NCBI GenBank assembly: GCA_949316235.1
Contig: OX438749.1
Location: 8,388,914-8,452,913 of the forward strand
DNA length: 64,000 bases
Direction: 5' to 3'
Source of the DNA: Oegoconia quadripuncta
Lineage: Eukaryota; Arthropoda; Insecta; Lepidoptera; Autostichidae
The translations under genes were made by a program, and so were the position numbers. Positions 53,640-64,000 of the stretch are shown here, piece by piece; the first letter of the stretch is position 1, and each line of letters begins with the position of its first letter. Below the pieces are notes generated by a model. It saw only the letters and a list, made by a program, of their open reading frames with translations, was not told the DNA's origin and did not search any database.

Positions 53640-54000
53640 TCAATTTCCACCTGCTCTGGAACACAACAAAGAAGGACTCAAGATAGAGTTGTTTGGAATT
53701 TGAACAATATCCCATTGAGATGAGCTTTGTATATCAGAAACGTGGAAGGATATACAAATAAAAGTTTTATGGACATGATTAACGTATTGTTTACAATCAG
53801 CTTTTTTCAAATTAAACCAATGCTGTAAGTAGCTCATGATTGAGCTAACTACTTCATAATTTTGCTGACGGCTCATATCCGTCCATGCGGCGTTATAAAC
53901 AGATATTTGCAATTCTGTTTCACAAAAAGGGGTTAGGATATTATTTTTAACAAGTTCCAAATTACTTAGGGCTGCTTCGTTTGATTGTTTTTTTTCAGAT
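53640..54000 (-). CDS. Unrecognised ORF with protein-like composition
   Basis: The minus-strand frame is open for about 120 codons after a stop near 54000 and ends at 53640. No ATG lies near its start; the first Met is about 30 codons in. The middle is protein-like (LTPFCETELQISVYNAAW; SSIMSYLQHWFNLKKADC; YVNHVHKTFICISFHVSD). A CAG|GTGGAA near 53650 could be a donor, but no pyrimidine-rich acceptor is seen upstream. It may be an exon of an unknown gene or a transposon protein fragment. Family not recognised. Confidence 0.35.
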
Positions 54001-54179
54001 TATTTATATGAGCATTGAATTAATAAAATCTTATACCTACTAATACTCTAAAATCGGTACCCAGTAAATGGATTATTGTATTTAGTAGTAGGGTCTCTAA
54101 TACTAATTTATAATTTATTTATATGTCTTTGTAACCCCTGAGCTTATTTTCGTACACAAAATTCTATGTTTGTACTATT

Positions 54180-54430
54180 GCATAGTGTAATGTTTTATTG
54201 TGTGTTTTTACAAGCTTTTATTTAGTTTCGAATGTTCGTATGTAAGTTGTCTGTTTCAAAATTTGCAAAGCATTTTTCAACCACTTGCTGGTATCTGGTT
54301 GAGCTGAAATTCAGCACATTTGTGTATGTTCGGTGACAATGCAATATTATGGTACCATTGAGCTGATCTGATGGTGGACCTGGGATGTAGTGACTGGATT
54401 TATGAACTTTATGTTACTCATGTTTATACT
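54180..54430 (+). repeat. Dispersed repeat (GGTACCATTGAGCTGATCTG type)
   Basis: Contains GAGCTGAAATTCAGCACATT, GTGACAATGCAATATTATGG and GGTGGACCTGGGATGTAGTG. I know this text as a widespread lepidopteran interspersed repeat, but I see only one copy here. Confidence 0.4.
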
Positions 54431-56010
54431 AGAATAATATGTGATAATCATAATGGAGCATTAAATGCTTATTTTTAAAAATATTTTTAAGGTAGAACTT
54501 ATTTATTTGAATAATCCCTATACTGTAAGTAAAACTTCTGAGGGATACCTACACATCATTTTATTAGGCACATAATCAAGCAGTTTTATTATGCAGAAGC
54601 CGCTCTTTTTCGAAGAGGAGCAACTACGAAAAACATGCCATTATAAAATTGCGTTGTGTAGAGGTTGCAGGATCTAGAAAAACAACACCGGACATTTGCC
54701 CCGGCGCTAAAGATTTAAATTTTGTCGAACACTTGACTTTATCCCCCGATTGTCGAACACTTGCATTATAACTGAGAAAGTTCGGCTCCATGGAATACTT
54801 TTACCTCGAAATTTCAAATAAATCCTGCGGGCCATAATGTAATGTAATGTAACCAATCCACCCAAAGACGGGAGGCTAGTTCTAGAGATATTGAGTCATA
54901 TAGATGCCACATTAGTTATTTCCAAAACAATGCCTAATTATTATTGTGATTAGGTATATGTAAACAACACTTGTACAATAATTTGATTATTATTTTTTCT
55001 TCGTTTTTCGGCCTTTGTGATCAAGTGTAGGTGATGTGTGATCTTTCCTGCGAGATATTTCTGTATCCTGCAGGGTCCCCCTGCTGGACAAGGAATCACA
55101 AGGAGGTCAATGCCACATACACCAATATTTAAATTTCAGAAATGCATTAAACGTACGTACTTACTTATATACTTACCTCCCGTTACAAGTTCAAATACGT
55201 TTGAAATCTCAATTGTTGCAGCTAGGACTGAATTTACTCTTTCAGGTTGCAGAGGTGACAACCATAAATTAAAAATAAATCTACAGCATACTTCTGAAAA
55301 TCTATTGACTCCTCATAGACTAACCTCATGAGCTATGTAACACAGCCTATGTTCGGCTAATGGCTATGGGTTATGGCTAAATGATGATAATGATACTTCT
55401 AAATCTGTGGTAGTAGTCCAGTCTAGATTTAGTTTAGGTAAATAATTTGTATTTATTTATTTAATTAATGAAATATTCCATTCGTAAACTAAGAAAAATA
55501 GTTACTAATTTTGTTTCGCGTGTTTAGAACTGTTAATAATACAAAACAAAAAGCATAGGCATTACAATATAACAATTTCGTCGAAGGAATGTAAAATAAA
55601 TGACATCATACTCCAGATTCCTTTCACTCGCATCGCACCCTGGGAATTGGATACAAAGTATGTCTAAGAATAAGTCGATTCCGCTCGAAATATCAAAGAG
55701 TTTCTTTTGTTACTGTAGTCTGTAAGTCTGTGGTAAGGTAGATACCTATTTAATTTTTCGGAATTATGTATGTACGCTTTAACCTTCCACGTTAATAACC
55801 TAAAAGCTAATACTAAAATTTATCAGCACCCTACAATCTATTCCCAGCTCCCAAAGGATTGCTCATTTACCTGATGTGAAGTTAAAATTATAAGTACCTA
55901 TATGCAAAACAATAAGCATTTAAGTAACTTCGCTTCTAATTTCGAGTAGGTATTTCCGAGACTAAATATACTTATGTAAGTAATTTTTGACTCTATTTTT
56001 GACTTTTGAA
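54431..56010. other. No gene recognised
   Basis: AT-rich. The 97-codon ORF at 55038-55331 has mixed composition without splice context. A (TAATG)-like run lies at 54836-54852. Confidence 0.45.
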
Positions 56011-56017
56011 TTTTTGA

Positions 56018-56250
56018 CTGACTTGAGCAACAAATAAACAAACAAACACCCAAACTTTCGCATTTATAATGTTAGTTAGATTAGATTAGTTAGATAAAAT
56101 TATCATCAAATCATAATGAGCGATTAAAGACTCAAATACGACCATGCATTACTGAGATACATTCGGATAAAGATTGTGTACACACTAGCACACATACTCC
56201 CAACGCGAAACATATCAACTGCGTAATAACTCCGCCATTAACTATCTAAT
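56018..56250. repeat. Family E tail joined to family F (inverted)
   Basis: CAAACTTTCGCATTTATAAT (family E end) and then ACACACATACTCCCAACG-type words (family F). Confidence 0.4.
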
Positions 56251-56699
56251 TCCTTATACGACAGATTTTGGTCAGGTAATATGAATTTTCACCAGAGGAC
56301 GTCCTGTGGTTTATATGATATGGATGACCATCAATTTTTTCCACCTTTTTTTTTAAAGTCAAATTTTGTTCAGATAAATGGTCTTAACTTGAATTAAAGT
56401 ACCTAGTATCATTAATTTTGCTACACTTCATTGAGATTACAGATTCTGTAGTCGGCTTTTCATTTCGCAGATCCGCCTTTTCATACTAAATCCGCTGGGC
56501 AAATCCGCTAACGGATTTATTTCCTCCCATTATGCCACCTCAGTTCACTCATCGATATCAATGAAATGCAACAAAACTTGCGAACGGGTAAAATTCGATG
56601 AAAGCATGGTTGTTAGAAATTATGCGACCGAATTCCAAGATATCAGTCCCCCGGCCGGCGCGGCGGACGTTTGTCGGGAGATCTCCGATTATATGCATA

Positions 56700-56870
56700 T
56701 TGGGCAGTGGCTATAATCACCTATAATGTACTCAATGGCGTTTGGCGATGCGTCCCGCGGAAACGCCGCCCGTCTATTCTACCGCAGGCGGGCAGTGGCA
56801 GCGAATATTCGTGCACAGCTGGCATTAGCGAGCAGTAACACAACTAGGTCATTTCTTAATCAATTATTTA
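56700..56870 (+). pseudogene. Possible transposon HTH-domain fragment
   Basis: A GC-rich patch open for 45 codons in protein-like form (MYSMAFGDASRGNAARLFYR, RRAVAANIRAQ). The FG-x-ASRGNAARLFYRRR pattern resembles the helix-turn-helix (DUF4817-like) domain of transposon-associated proteins, typically M-x3-YG-x2-x-GNA-x2-A-x-x-LY. No transposase domain follows. Confidence 0.35.
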
Positions 56871-56991
56871 CATACATCATCAAAAACATCGGCCTGCCAA
56901 GTACCTATAATAATATATGCAAATTGTCGATATATGTGGTTTTACAAACTAGTAATTAATTACCCGGCAAAGTACTAGATCATTTTAATGA

Positions 56992-57032
56992 AGTCAAAGT
57001 CAAAGTCAAGTCAAAGTCAAAAAATATTTATT
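56992..57032 (-). repeat. (GTCAAA)n tail of the LINE
   Basis: About five GTCAAA-type units directly at the 3' end of the minus-strand LINE. Such tails come from slippage during target-primed reverse transcription. Confidence 0.8.
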
Positions 57033-58275
57033 TCGTAGGATAAAGATTATCACTTGAAAACGTCACATTTTTTATCTTAATATTAAAATTATTGACATTT
57101 TTGCTCATTCGCAAAGCAGATTCCCCAGAGAAGAACGAGCAAGAAACTCAAGGGTTGCTCTTTTAAATAAGTTTGGGTTACAATTATATTATATTGTATA
57201 ATTAGGCTGAATATCGCCGAGCGGCCTATGTCCATGCTTGCTTATCATCCAGATAGTCAGAAATTTTATAATAGCCTTTGGTAAATAATGTCTGTTTTAT
57301 GATGGTTTTGAATTTATTTAAAGGTAAATTTTGAATGTCCACTGGAACCTTATTATAAAAGCGTATACATTGCCCCTTAAATGACTTAGTGACTTTGTGT
57401 AAACGGCTGGCATGAACAGCAAGTTTATTTTTATATCTGGTATTAACATTATGTATATCACTATTTTTCTTAAACGATTCTATATTTTTTCTTACATACA
57501 TTAAGTTTTCGTAAATATATTGCGATGCTAATGTTAATATATTAATTTCTTTAAATTTATTCCTAAGAGACACTCTGGGGCCCAGTTTGTAAATCGCGCG
57601 AACCGCTCGTTTCTGCAGAACAAAGATACAATTTATGTCCGCGGCATTTCCCCACAACAGAATGCCGTAGGTCAGTATACTATGGAAATAACTGAAATAG
57701 ACCAACCTCGCGGTATCCACATCGGTTAAATAACGTATTTTTTTAATCGCAAACACTGCAGAACTGAGGCGCTTCGCTAACTTATCGATGTGTGGACCCC
57801 ACTGCAGTCCTTTATCCAATGTAATACCTAGGAATAAAGTAGTGTCCACAAGCTCCAACTCTTCGTTTTTTACTAACACTTTAGTGGCTACCTGTTTGAC
57901 ATTTGGTAGTGAAAACTTTATACATTTGGTTTTTTTCTCATTAAGGAGTAGATTATTTGTTGTGAACCACTCAACCACCTTAGAGATAGCATTATTTACG
58001 TCGTCAAGAGATGTCTGTTTTCTTTTAACTTTGAATAGTAAAGAAGTGTCATCAGCAAATATTGTTATCTCATGGTTGCCGTCTATGCAATTTGGTAAGT
58101 CATTAATATAAACAAGAAACAGGAACGGCCCGAGAATTGAGCCCTGTGGAACACCTATGCAAACGGCAGACCCTGACGATCTCTCACCATTCACATCCAC
58201 CCTCTGAACTCGATTACACAAGTACGATTCTAAGAGTTCGAGGGCACGGCCCGCAATACCATAATGGCGTAAATG
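56992..58275 (-). pseudogene. Jockey-like LINE, 5'-truncated reverse transcriptase
   Basis: The frame is open from about 58272 (HLRHYGIAGRALELLESYL, end of RT motif A region) to a stop at 57226, over 340 codons without interruption. Visible motifs: GVPQGSILGPFLFLVYINDL (motif B), IFADDTSLL (motif C, the catalytic Asp pair), LLLNEKKTKCIKF (motif D region), LFLGITLD (motif E), HIDKLAKRLSSAVFAIKKIR and LTYGILLWGN (thumb). A C-terminal region follows. The endonuclease, the fingers and the first catalytic Asp of motif A are missing through 5' truncation, so it cannot act alone. The 3' UTR runs to the (GTCAAA)n tail. Absence of stops suggests a fairly recent insertion. Confidence 0.9.
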
Positions 58276-58659
58276 AACATTTCACTATTCTGTAATCAGC
58301 AGTATTATTACTATTAGATGCCCATGCAGTATGTCACCAATCAATAATAATATAGTTGTTGGATTTTTGTGGGCGGAGAGTATTATAATGAAAATTTTTC
58401 GTACTTCAGTTACGTATGATATACTGGTTATAGACCATGAAAGCTTCATTAAAATCTGCTCAAAAATTAAACAAAATTTAGTAGTTATCCTTTCAGTTAT
58501 TAACGATTTATTTAAAGCCATAAATACCGGCAATTGCATGGATATTGAAGATACATATATCATCAGTTAGAATAGTACGGGCAGGGTTTTAGTGATTTTA
58601 GTAATTGCAAACAATTAGCAATCCTCTTTTCTGTTAGTGAATTTTTTATTTTTGTAGCA

Positions 58660-59081
58660 TCATTGTTTGGTCTACCACCGGACAGGGAACGACGAACGCT
58701 CCCTCGAAGTACTTGTATGGAATCGTCTTACTGCTTTTTTGTGTGGCACGGTGATAGCAGTGCACGGCACGACGCGTCCGGCCGCACGGTCGAAGCGCGA
58801 CCGACCGACCGACCGGCGACCAACCATTCGACATTCGACTTGAGTCCGCCGCGCGCGACGCACGCCCGTACTACCGCGTTCCCCCACAGCGAAACTTTAC
58901 ACGAACTGTACGAAATCGTGAATGAAGTGGTGTTTTTGAACGATCTGTTTTTTTTTTCGATCCAATACTTTCTTTTTACTCACGTTGCCGAATTGGCAAC
59001 TTGGTTTTGTGTTGTTTATTTTGTTCTGTGACTTTGCACTTTGGAAGTTTGGTTTATTTTCATTGCGACCGTCTGTTTACG
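58660..59081 (+). promoter_or_regulatory. Candidate 5' UTR exon with CpG-rich promoter
   Basis: 58680-58920 is strikingly CpG-rich (CACGACGCGTCCGGCCGCAC, CCGCCGCGCGCGACGCACGC) and includes a (GACC)n tract at 58797-58818. The block ends at TTTACG|GTAAGT (59081/59082), a consensus donor. After it lies about 4.4 kb poor in repeats, like a first intron. A 122-codon ORF here has low-complexity content and is not convincingly coding. The transcription start was not located; no TATA box was seen. The orientation rests on the donor. Confidence 0.4.
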
Positions 59082-61261
59082 GTAAGTACCTGTTGAATAT
59101 TTAATTTTGTGCATGTAGAAGTCGAGTCCAGCTGATTTATGCGAGCGAGAGGAGATCGCTGCGTGAACTGCATTTTGTCCGGCGAAGGTCGTTCATTTCG
59201 TTGCGACTGAATCGGTTTCTATGTCAATATTCAGTTATAGGGTCAAAGAAGTATATAAGCAAATCTTGGTTACCTACATTATTAATTGCCTGTTGTAGCT
59301 AATTGATTTTCTAGTTCCATTTCAACCAATTACATAAATTGCCATATATAACATTATTATCTGTGTCTAATTAAAATTGTAATAGCACAAAGCAAATGTC
59401 AAAACATTTTTGAATAATTTAGTTTGTTGCGAGAAGCTAAGCCGATTTTAATTGCACACTTACTTTGGCAATTAAATCATGGAATTTTTTTATACAATAG
59501 TCGAGAAGTAATTAGCCAATTAACATTATTGGTCTAGAATAGAGGTATAAATACATAAAATAATTAACTTTATTAATGTAACCTGCACATAGATGTACTC
59601 ATAACAACATCTTCTGAACACGCCGTGCGTTGATGTCTTTTCTATGATAATTGGCAACTTACGATTTATCGCAAAAACATACTATAAAATTGATTAAACC
59701 CGTTGTTATTAATGATAGGACGGGGCACTTACTGTGTTGTCTATATTGCCATTATTCTTCCACATAGGTTTACAAACAATTACATTGCGCAAAGAACAAA
59801 TATTTTGTTTTATATGTATGTTTACTTGTCAACAACTCGTCATTGTAAGCATAATCCTTGGCCTTTTAAAACTATGTAACCAAATAATTAGACACGATAA
59901 CATGTTACTCTGTGCCAAAATATTACAACATGATTTTACAACATATTGAATTGATATTCATTTGAAGGCTCAGGAATTACATTGATTGAATGATTGAATA
60001 GATGTTTTTGTTTATACGTAGGTGATTTGGTTTGCACACACATCCATCATCGCACACTCATGATGTGATCGCACACATAGATACAAATTTATCTCATTTT
60101 GGATTAGCAGAACACAACATACTCGTATAATATAAAATATATTTCTTTCTTTTTATATACACATAAATTATCTGTGTATCTAGAAATCATCAATTAGGGA
60201 TTATATTTAATAACATTTAGCGACCTCGTGATCGAAATGTTTAATCAGATGAAGTGGTTTAGAATACTTAGTAACTTGTGGGTCGCAGAATCCCATTCGA
60301 TAACACTTATCCAAAAGGGTGTATTAAAATTCCCTTTAAAATAAAATACAGACCCATAGGATCTTCTAAACTGCAATAAAATCATTATAAAGGTCGGTCG
60401 ATTATTGTTTGTTTGTGAACGCTTTATTGTACTAAAGAAAATAAATACAAAACAATTTTTATAGTCGCTTATCTTTATGTATGCATCTCAAGTGTAGTTG
60501 AAGAGGCATTTGTATTAATTATCACGTGACATTCCATTATTCAGCCTATCATTATTAAATTTATGCTCCTTTGTGCCTTTATGCCCCTAAAATATTTATG
60601 CGACCAATATTATTTTCTGGTACTCAGATTAAAAACTTGAAAATAAATTTAATGTTATTCTCACATTTACTTTCTACTTTACTCTATTTACTCTGGGGTT
60701 TTATGTTATGTCATAGCGTGCAATACGAATTATGTTGATTCCTCTAAGGACTATACCTACATACGTCCACGCCTCGATGGCCATCCATCACCCCAAACAA
60801 ATCTTTAGCTATATAAATTCATAGCAAGGGAAAAACTGTACAATCGATAAGTGTTCGCTATGTGTAAAAGAATACTAAATTATTTTGAATGTTTATCTGT
60901 CTTTTGATTAGATGTATGCGTATCTCACGAAAACGATGGAATTTAGCAAATAATAATACACAACACAATAAAAGCCTTGTGGTATTAGCGAATAGAAAGC
61001 GGAAGGAATACAGGCACCGATTGCAGGCAACCTCATCTTGCAAGCGGATTTCTGTCTTGAGTTACCTAACAACCGACCTTGAATACAGTATGACTTTATT
61101 TGTAGAAAATGCATTGACGAACTTTAGTCAAAATACAATAATTTCTTTTATTCTTCAAATATGATAACTGGGAAGATGCACATTCAGGATTTTACAACAC
61201 TATTTAATTACAACACAAATACACAAAAGGAAAATATACATTATTGGCAATTGAACGAAAT

Positions 61262-61360
61262 AAGGATACAGGCCGCTTCCAACCAGTCTCTCTGGAACTC
61301 TATGTGGGAGGGCAATGTTCAGCAATAGACGTCCTGTGGCTGATACGATGATAATGAATG
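61262..61360 (+). mobile_element. RTE-type LINE 3' terminal fragment
   Basis: GGCCGCTTCCAACCAGTCTC, TTCAGCAATAGACGTCCTGT and a GATACGATGATAATG tail. Confidence 0.65.
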
Positions 61361-62418
61361 AAATAAGTATAAGTAATATCTTTGCAAAATATTATAATTT
61401 TAATAAAACTTGTGAAATATCGACATAGATCATGAAGCTAAAAAAATTAATGACTGTGGTACGTAATATGGTGTATAGCTAGAAATATAGTTGATCGCAC
61501 GATCTCCTCTAAAGTCCCCGACATATGATATACCTGTGATAAAGATATTTATGGTTTTAGTCCAGCCAACACAATACAAACTAACAAAATGCTTAAAAGA
61601 CTTGGTTTGTTGCAAACTTAACTGACATGTGCAGAACAACTTTTATTTCGCGCTGATCTCTAGACGGTGCATTGTCTAGCGACCCGTGTTCCCGTAAACA
61701 TAACATTTACCGCTGAAGTAAACATCCAACCAATCAGGCATGTTTGAGACCAGAATGCCACTAAGGTGACTGTTCACAGTGTGTTCACCGTTAGTACAAC
61801 CGTGAACAAAAATAGGTGATCACGCCAACTCCAACGCAGTGCGGTGAATTTTATTGAAAATATCAACATCAATTTAAAAAACCGGGGGCACAAGAGATCC
61901 AAAGTTCAATTATACTAGACTATTCTAAACTACTTCAGTAGACCACTCTGAAAGGTAGATGATCCGCGTTTGTACAATTTCCTATTCATACGATCTCAAA
62001 TATATTCTCACTTGGTAAATGATGAAATTGTATTATAGCTGATACAGTTTATCATTTCGTATGATTACAAAAAGTTTAGATTAAAATTCGACGAAATTAT
62101 TATGTTTGATCTTAATGTTTAAATACATTACTATATAATATAGGTACTTTAAAAACTGTATAAAACATGGGCATTCATCTGTACTACTTTTCGAGACATT
62201 TCAAACATTGATATATTATTTTGCAAATTACGAGATTGATTTCGAGTTATAGTTTGTGTATTCTTTGAATGACTATCTGCAGACTTTGTTAAATACAATA
62301 ATAATAAGTCTGCAGCCCTACTGCTGGTAGCCCCGCTACTGATATGTTTTTAAGTTGTTTATGTGCACTATTTTAAAAATAAAAAAATGGAAAAATAAGA
62401 TATAAAGACAAACAACGA

Positions 62419-62515
62419 GATAATAATAATAAATATTTGGTACACTTAGACAAATGATCTAGTCCCACACCAAAGAATGTCCTTACAATGGATACTCCAT
62501 AACGGATAAACATTT
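62419..62515 (-). mobile_element. SINE A subtype 2 tail fragment
   Basis: AATAATAATAAATATTTGG, CAAATGATCTAGTCCC and CATAACGGATAAACATTT. Confidence 0.7.
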
Positions 62516-63590
62516 AAACGTGTAGCATATTTTAGTAATAAATAAGATCTTCAGTTAATTTTAAACACTACCAACAAATAAAACATTATATTCAACTTCA
62601 GATATAAATAAAATAGACATAAAGATGATGTGTGATGGATGAATGATAATGAATGATGATGATGTAGGTAGCATTGTGGTCGTGCTCTTTTAGTAGGTAA
62701 TGCAAACAGACAGCTTCTAAACACATAAATAAGATAAACATTCAAAAGTTTGTCTATTTCCATATTAAGTAGTGATTTACTGTAGTGGCATCTGGGTATT
62801 TCGGTCAAATCATAAGCTCAAACATGATAAATGTTGCAGTTGGATGTAAAATAAGTAGTACGTATTCGAGAGTTCTGGACCAGCCCCGGGCCCTCCCCCT
62901 AAAAAAAGGTCACCACGGTGTGTTCCCCCTTTCACGGTCTCATTGGCGGCTTTAATTGGGTCGTTATTGACGGATTTGCCAGTTAACTTTGTTTGCTAAT
63001 TATAATGGCTAGTAAAAAATTGTCCTTATCTAACCTAATAATAGGTTCACACATAAATCAAGTGGACGATAACTCCTCGGCTTTTGGCGCTTTTGTGTAC
63101 CTACAACTGATACAAGTCTGAACTTGTTCATGGTAAGCATAGCGATTACAGCAGGTGTATGTTTTTAATATGGAAAAAAATTAAATTTATTGTCAGCAAT
63201 GAAACTGCCTTTCCATTATTCTTTTATTTAGTTTTCTAATTTATGATCAATTTATATTTATGGCAGTAGTCGACAAAAAACATGCACCTTTTACGGTGAA
63301 TAGAAACTTCGTAATTTAAGTTATTTCATTATAGTATACCATTTTTTCCTAGTAAGATTTGGAAACAGGTGAGACTTTTTTGCTCGTCACGTTGGAATGT
63401 GTACGCCTTTAGATGAAATGATAACGATCACCCACTGTCAAATTTATTTATGTTAGTTATTCTTTAGATCGCCATCTGCGGCATACGCAGTATTTTTTCT
63501 TAATTTTTTAATTCGATTCAATAATAAATATGTAGGGTTAATTCTTAATAGCTACTACGTATGTGGTATCACCACTCTACCTGGATAGGG

Positions 63591-63625
63591 TATTTAAAGC
63601 GAGACGGCTTGTACAGCACCACAGT
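63591..63625 (+). promoter_or_regulatory. TATA box and likely start site
   Basis: TATTTAAA at 63591-63598, and about 30 bases on CCACAGTCC with the ACAGT at 63621-63625 as an initiator-like start. The spacing fits an RNA polymerase II core promoter. The following untranslated leader is about 80 bases. Confidence 0.6.
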
Positions 63626-63703
63626 CCAAATTCGATCGCCCGCCTCGCCTCGAGACACAGTCGTACATTTCATAGTGAAAAGTGTTAAACTACGCTTTCT
63701 GTC

Positions 63704-64000
63704 ATGTCGGTAAGTTTTTGTCTGTAACTACATTGTTTATGTGTTGTCTACTTTACCTGGACGATCTGTTTCGATGCAATTGCTTGACCTAACCTTCGTT
63801 TTCTGCTCGTTTCAGACGTCGATTCCTGACAGTGATTACACCTTTAAGAACTATTACTTTCCTACTGCCGATCTAAGCGACGATGATGAAACTCAAGATC
63901 CTCCTGCCTTGAAGGTCAAGCAAAACATTGCTAAGAGAAACATTGATTGTTTCTTTGAGAAGCCCAAGAAAAAGAGGGTCCGACTACAGTCTTCCAATAT
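63704..64000 (+). CDS. 5' part of an unrecognised nuclear-type protein gene (exons 63704-63709 and 63816-64000)
   Basis: Exon 1 contributes only ATG-TCG before GTAAGT (63710). The intron ends at TCTGCTCGTTTCAG (63815). Exon 2 continues in frame from ACGTCGATTCCTG and is open to the window end, giving about 63 codons so far. The protein starts MSTSIPDSDYTFKNYYFPTA, has an acidic patch (DLSDDDETQD) and then a basic run (FFEKPKKKRVR) close to the SV40-type monopartite nuclear localisation signal. The 106-base intron is short, as common in insects. Family not recognised. The upstream TATA box and leader support this start. The gene is cut by the window edge. Confidence 0.7.

Larger units (their letters stand above)
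59082..63540. other. Repeat-poor stretch, possibly first intron and upstream regulatory DNA
   Basis: Only an RTE tail (61262) and a SINE A tail (62419) were recognised. 61660-61850 and 62880-62960 have raised GC content (CGACCCGTGTTCCCGTAAAC; AGCCCCGGGCCCTCCCCC) and no clear ORF. The low repeat content contrasts with the rest of the window. Confidence 0.4.

Noticed and set aside
57788..58111. 107-codon plus-strand ORF
   Set aside because: Antisense shadow of the LINE reverse transcriptase on the minus strand.
58663..59031. 122-codon ORF in the CpG-rich block
   Set aside because: Low-complexity Arg/Thr/Pro-rich translation from GC repeats, then a T-rich stretch read as Phe/Val. A 5' UTR exon explains the block better.
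1..64000. CRISPR arrays, bacterial-type operons, phage or viral genes, new defence-like systems
   Set aside because: No regularly spaced short repeats with unique spacers, no ribosome-binding-site-led gene clusters, and no viral structural or replication gene recognised. All multi-copy structure is explained by eukaryotic transposable elements and microsatellites.

Overview
The window reads as a piece of a lepidopteran (moth or butterfly) nuclear genome. It is AT-rich and gene-poor, and most of it is interspersed repeats. The organism call rests on the repeat types: tRNA-headed SINEs, many 3' ends of an RTE-type LINE that finish in ATGATGATG-like tails, R1/I-like and Jockey-like LINE ends, two decayed mariner elements and many terminal-inverted-repeat (TIR) elements. 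There are no bacterial operons, no CRISPR array, no real rRNA gene and no tRNA gene that is not part of a SINE. No virus-derived gene or toxin gene was recognised.

Layout. 1-24 kb: fragments of two tRNA-derived SINE families (called A and B here), a 5S-rRNA-derived repeat, LINE ends, small MITEs and several weak exon-like ORFs. 24-25 kb: a PIF/Harbinger-like element with a CTG target duplication and clustered ATGTC motifs at one end. 27-32 kb: a nearly perfect 148-bp tandem duplication, a rearranged SINE B, and two of three copies of a ~0.4-kb MITE. 37-39 kb: a foldback element lined with CATAA/TTATG words, then a 997-bp element with ~267-bp near-perfect inverted repeats that keeps the C-terminus of a Tc1/mariner-type transposase. 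43-44 kb and 50-51.5 kb: two different dead mariners; the second keeps its TIRs and TA duplications and carries a nested SINE fragment. 45-48.5 kb: RTE remnants and a second CTG-flanked Harbinger-like MITE. 57-58.3 kb: the best preserved reverse transcriptase, a 5'-truncated Jockey-like LINE on the minus strand.

Host gene material is scarce. The strongest case is a gene starting at the right edge: a TATA box at 63591, a coding first exon of only ATG-TCG, an intron of about 100 bp, then an open exon leaving the window with an SV40-like nuclear localisation motif. A CpG-rich block ending in a consensus splice donor (about 58.66-59.08 kb) looks like a 5' untranslated first exon followed by a long repeat-poor stretch. 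A 120-bp open segment at 49541-49660 with good splice sites is probably an isolated internal exon. Other exon-like ORFs are listed with low confidence.

I did not find a new multi-gene system. The items most worth following are the long-TIR transposase derivative, the two CTG-duplicating Harbinger-like elements, the 5S-derived repeat, the pair of LINE-3'-end units sharing both boundaries, and the orphan exon. Family assignments come from reading translations and motifs by eye; no database search was run.
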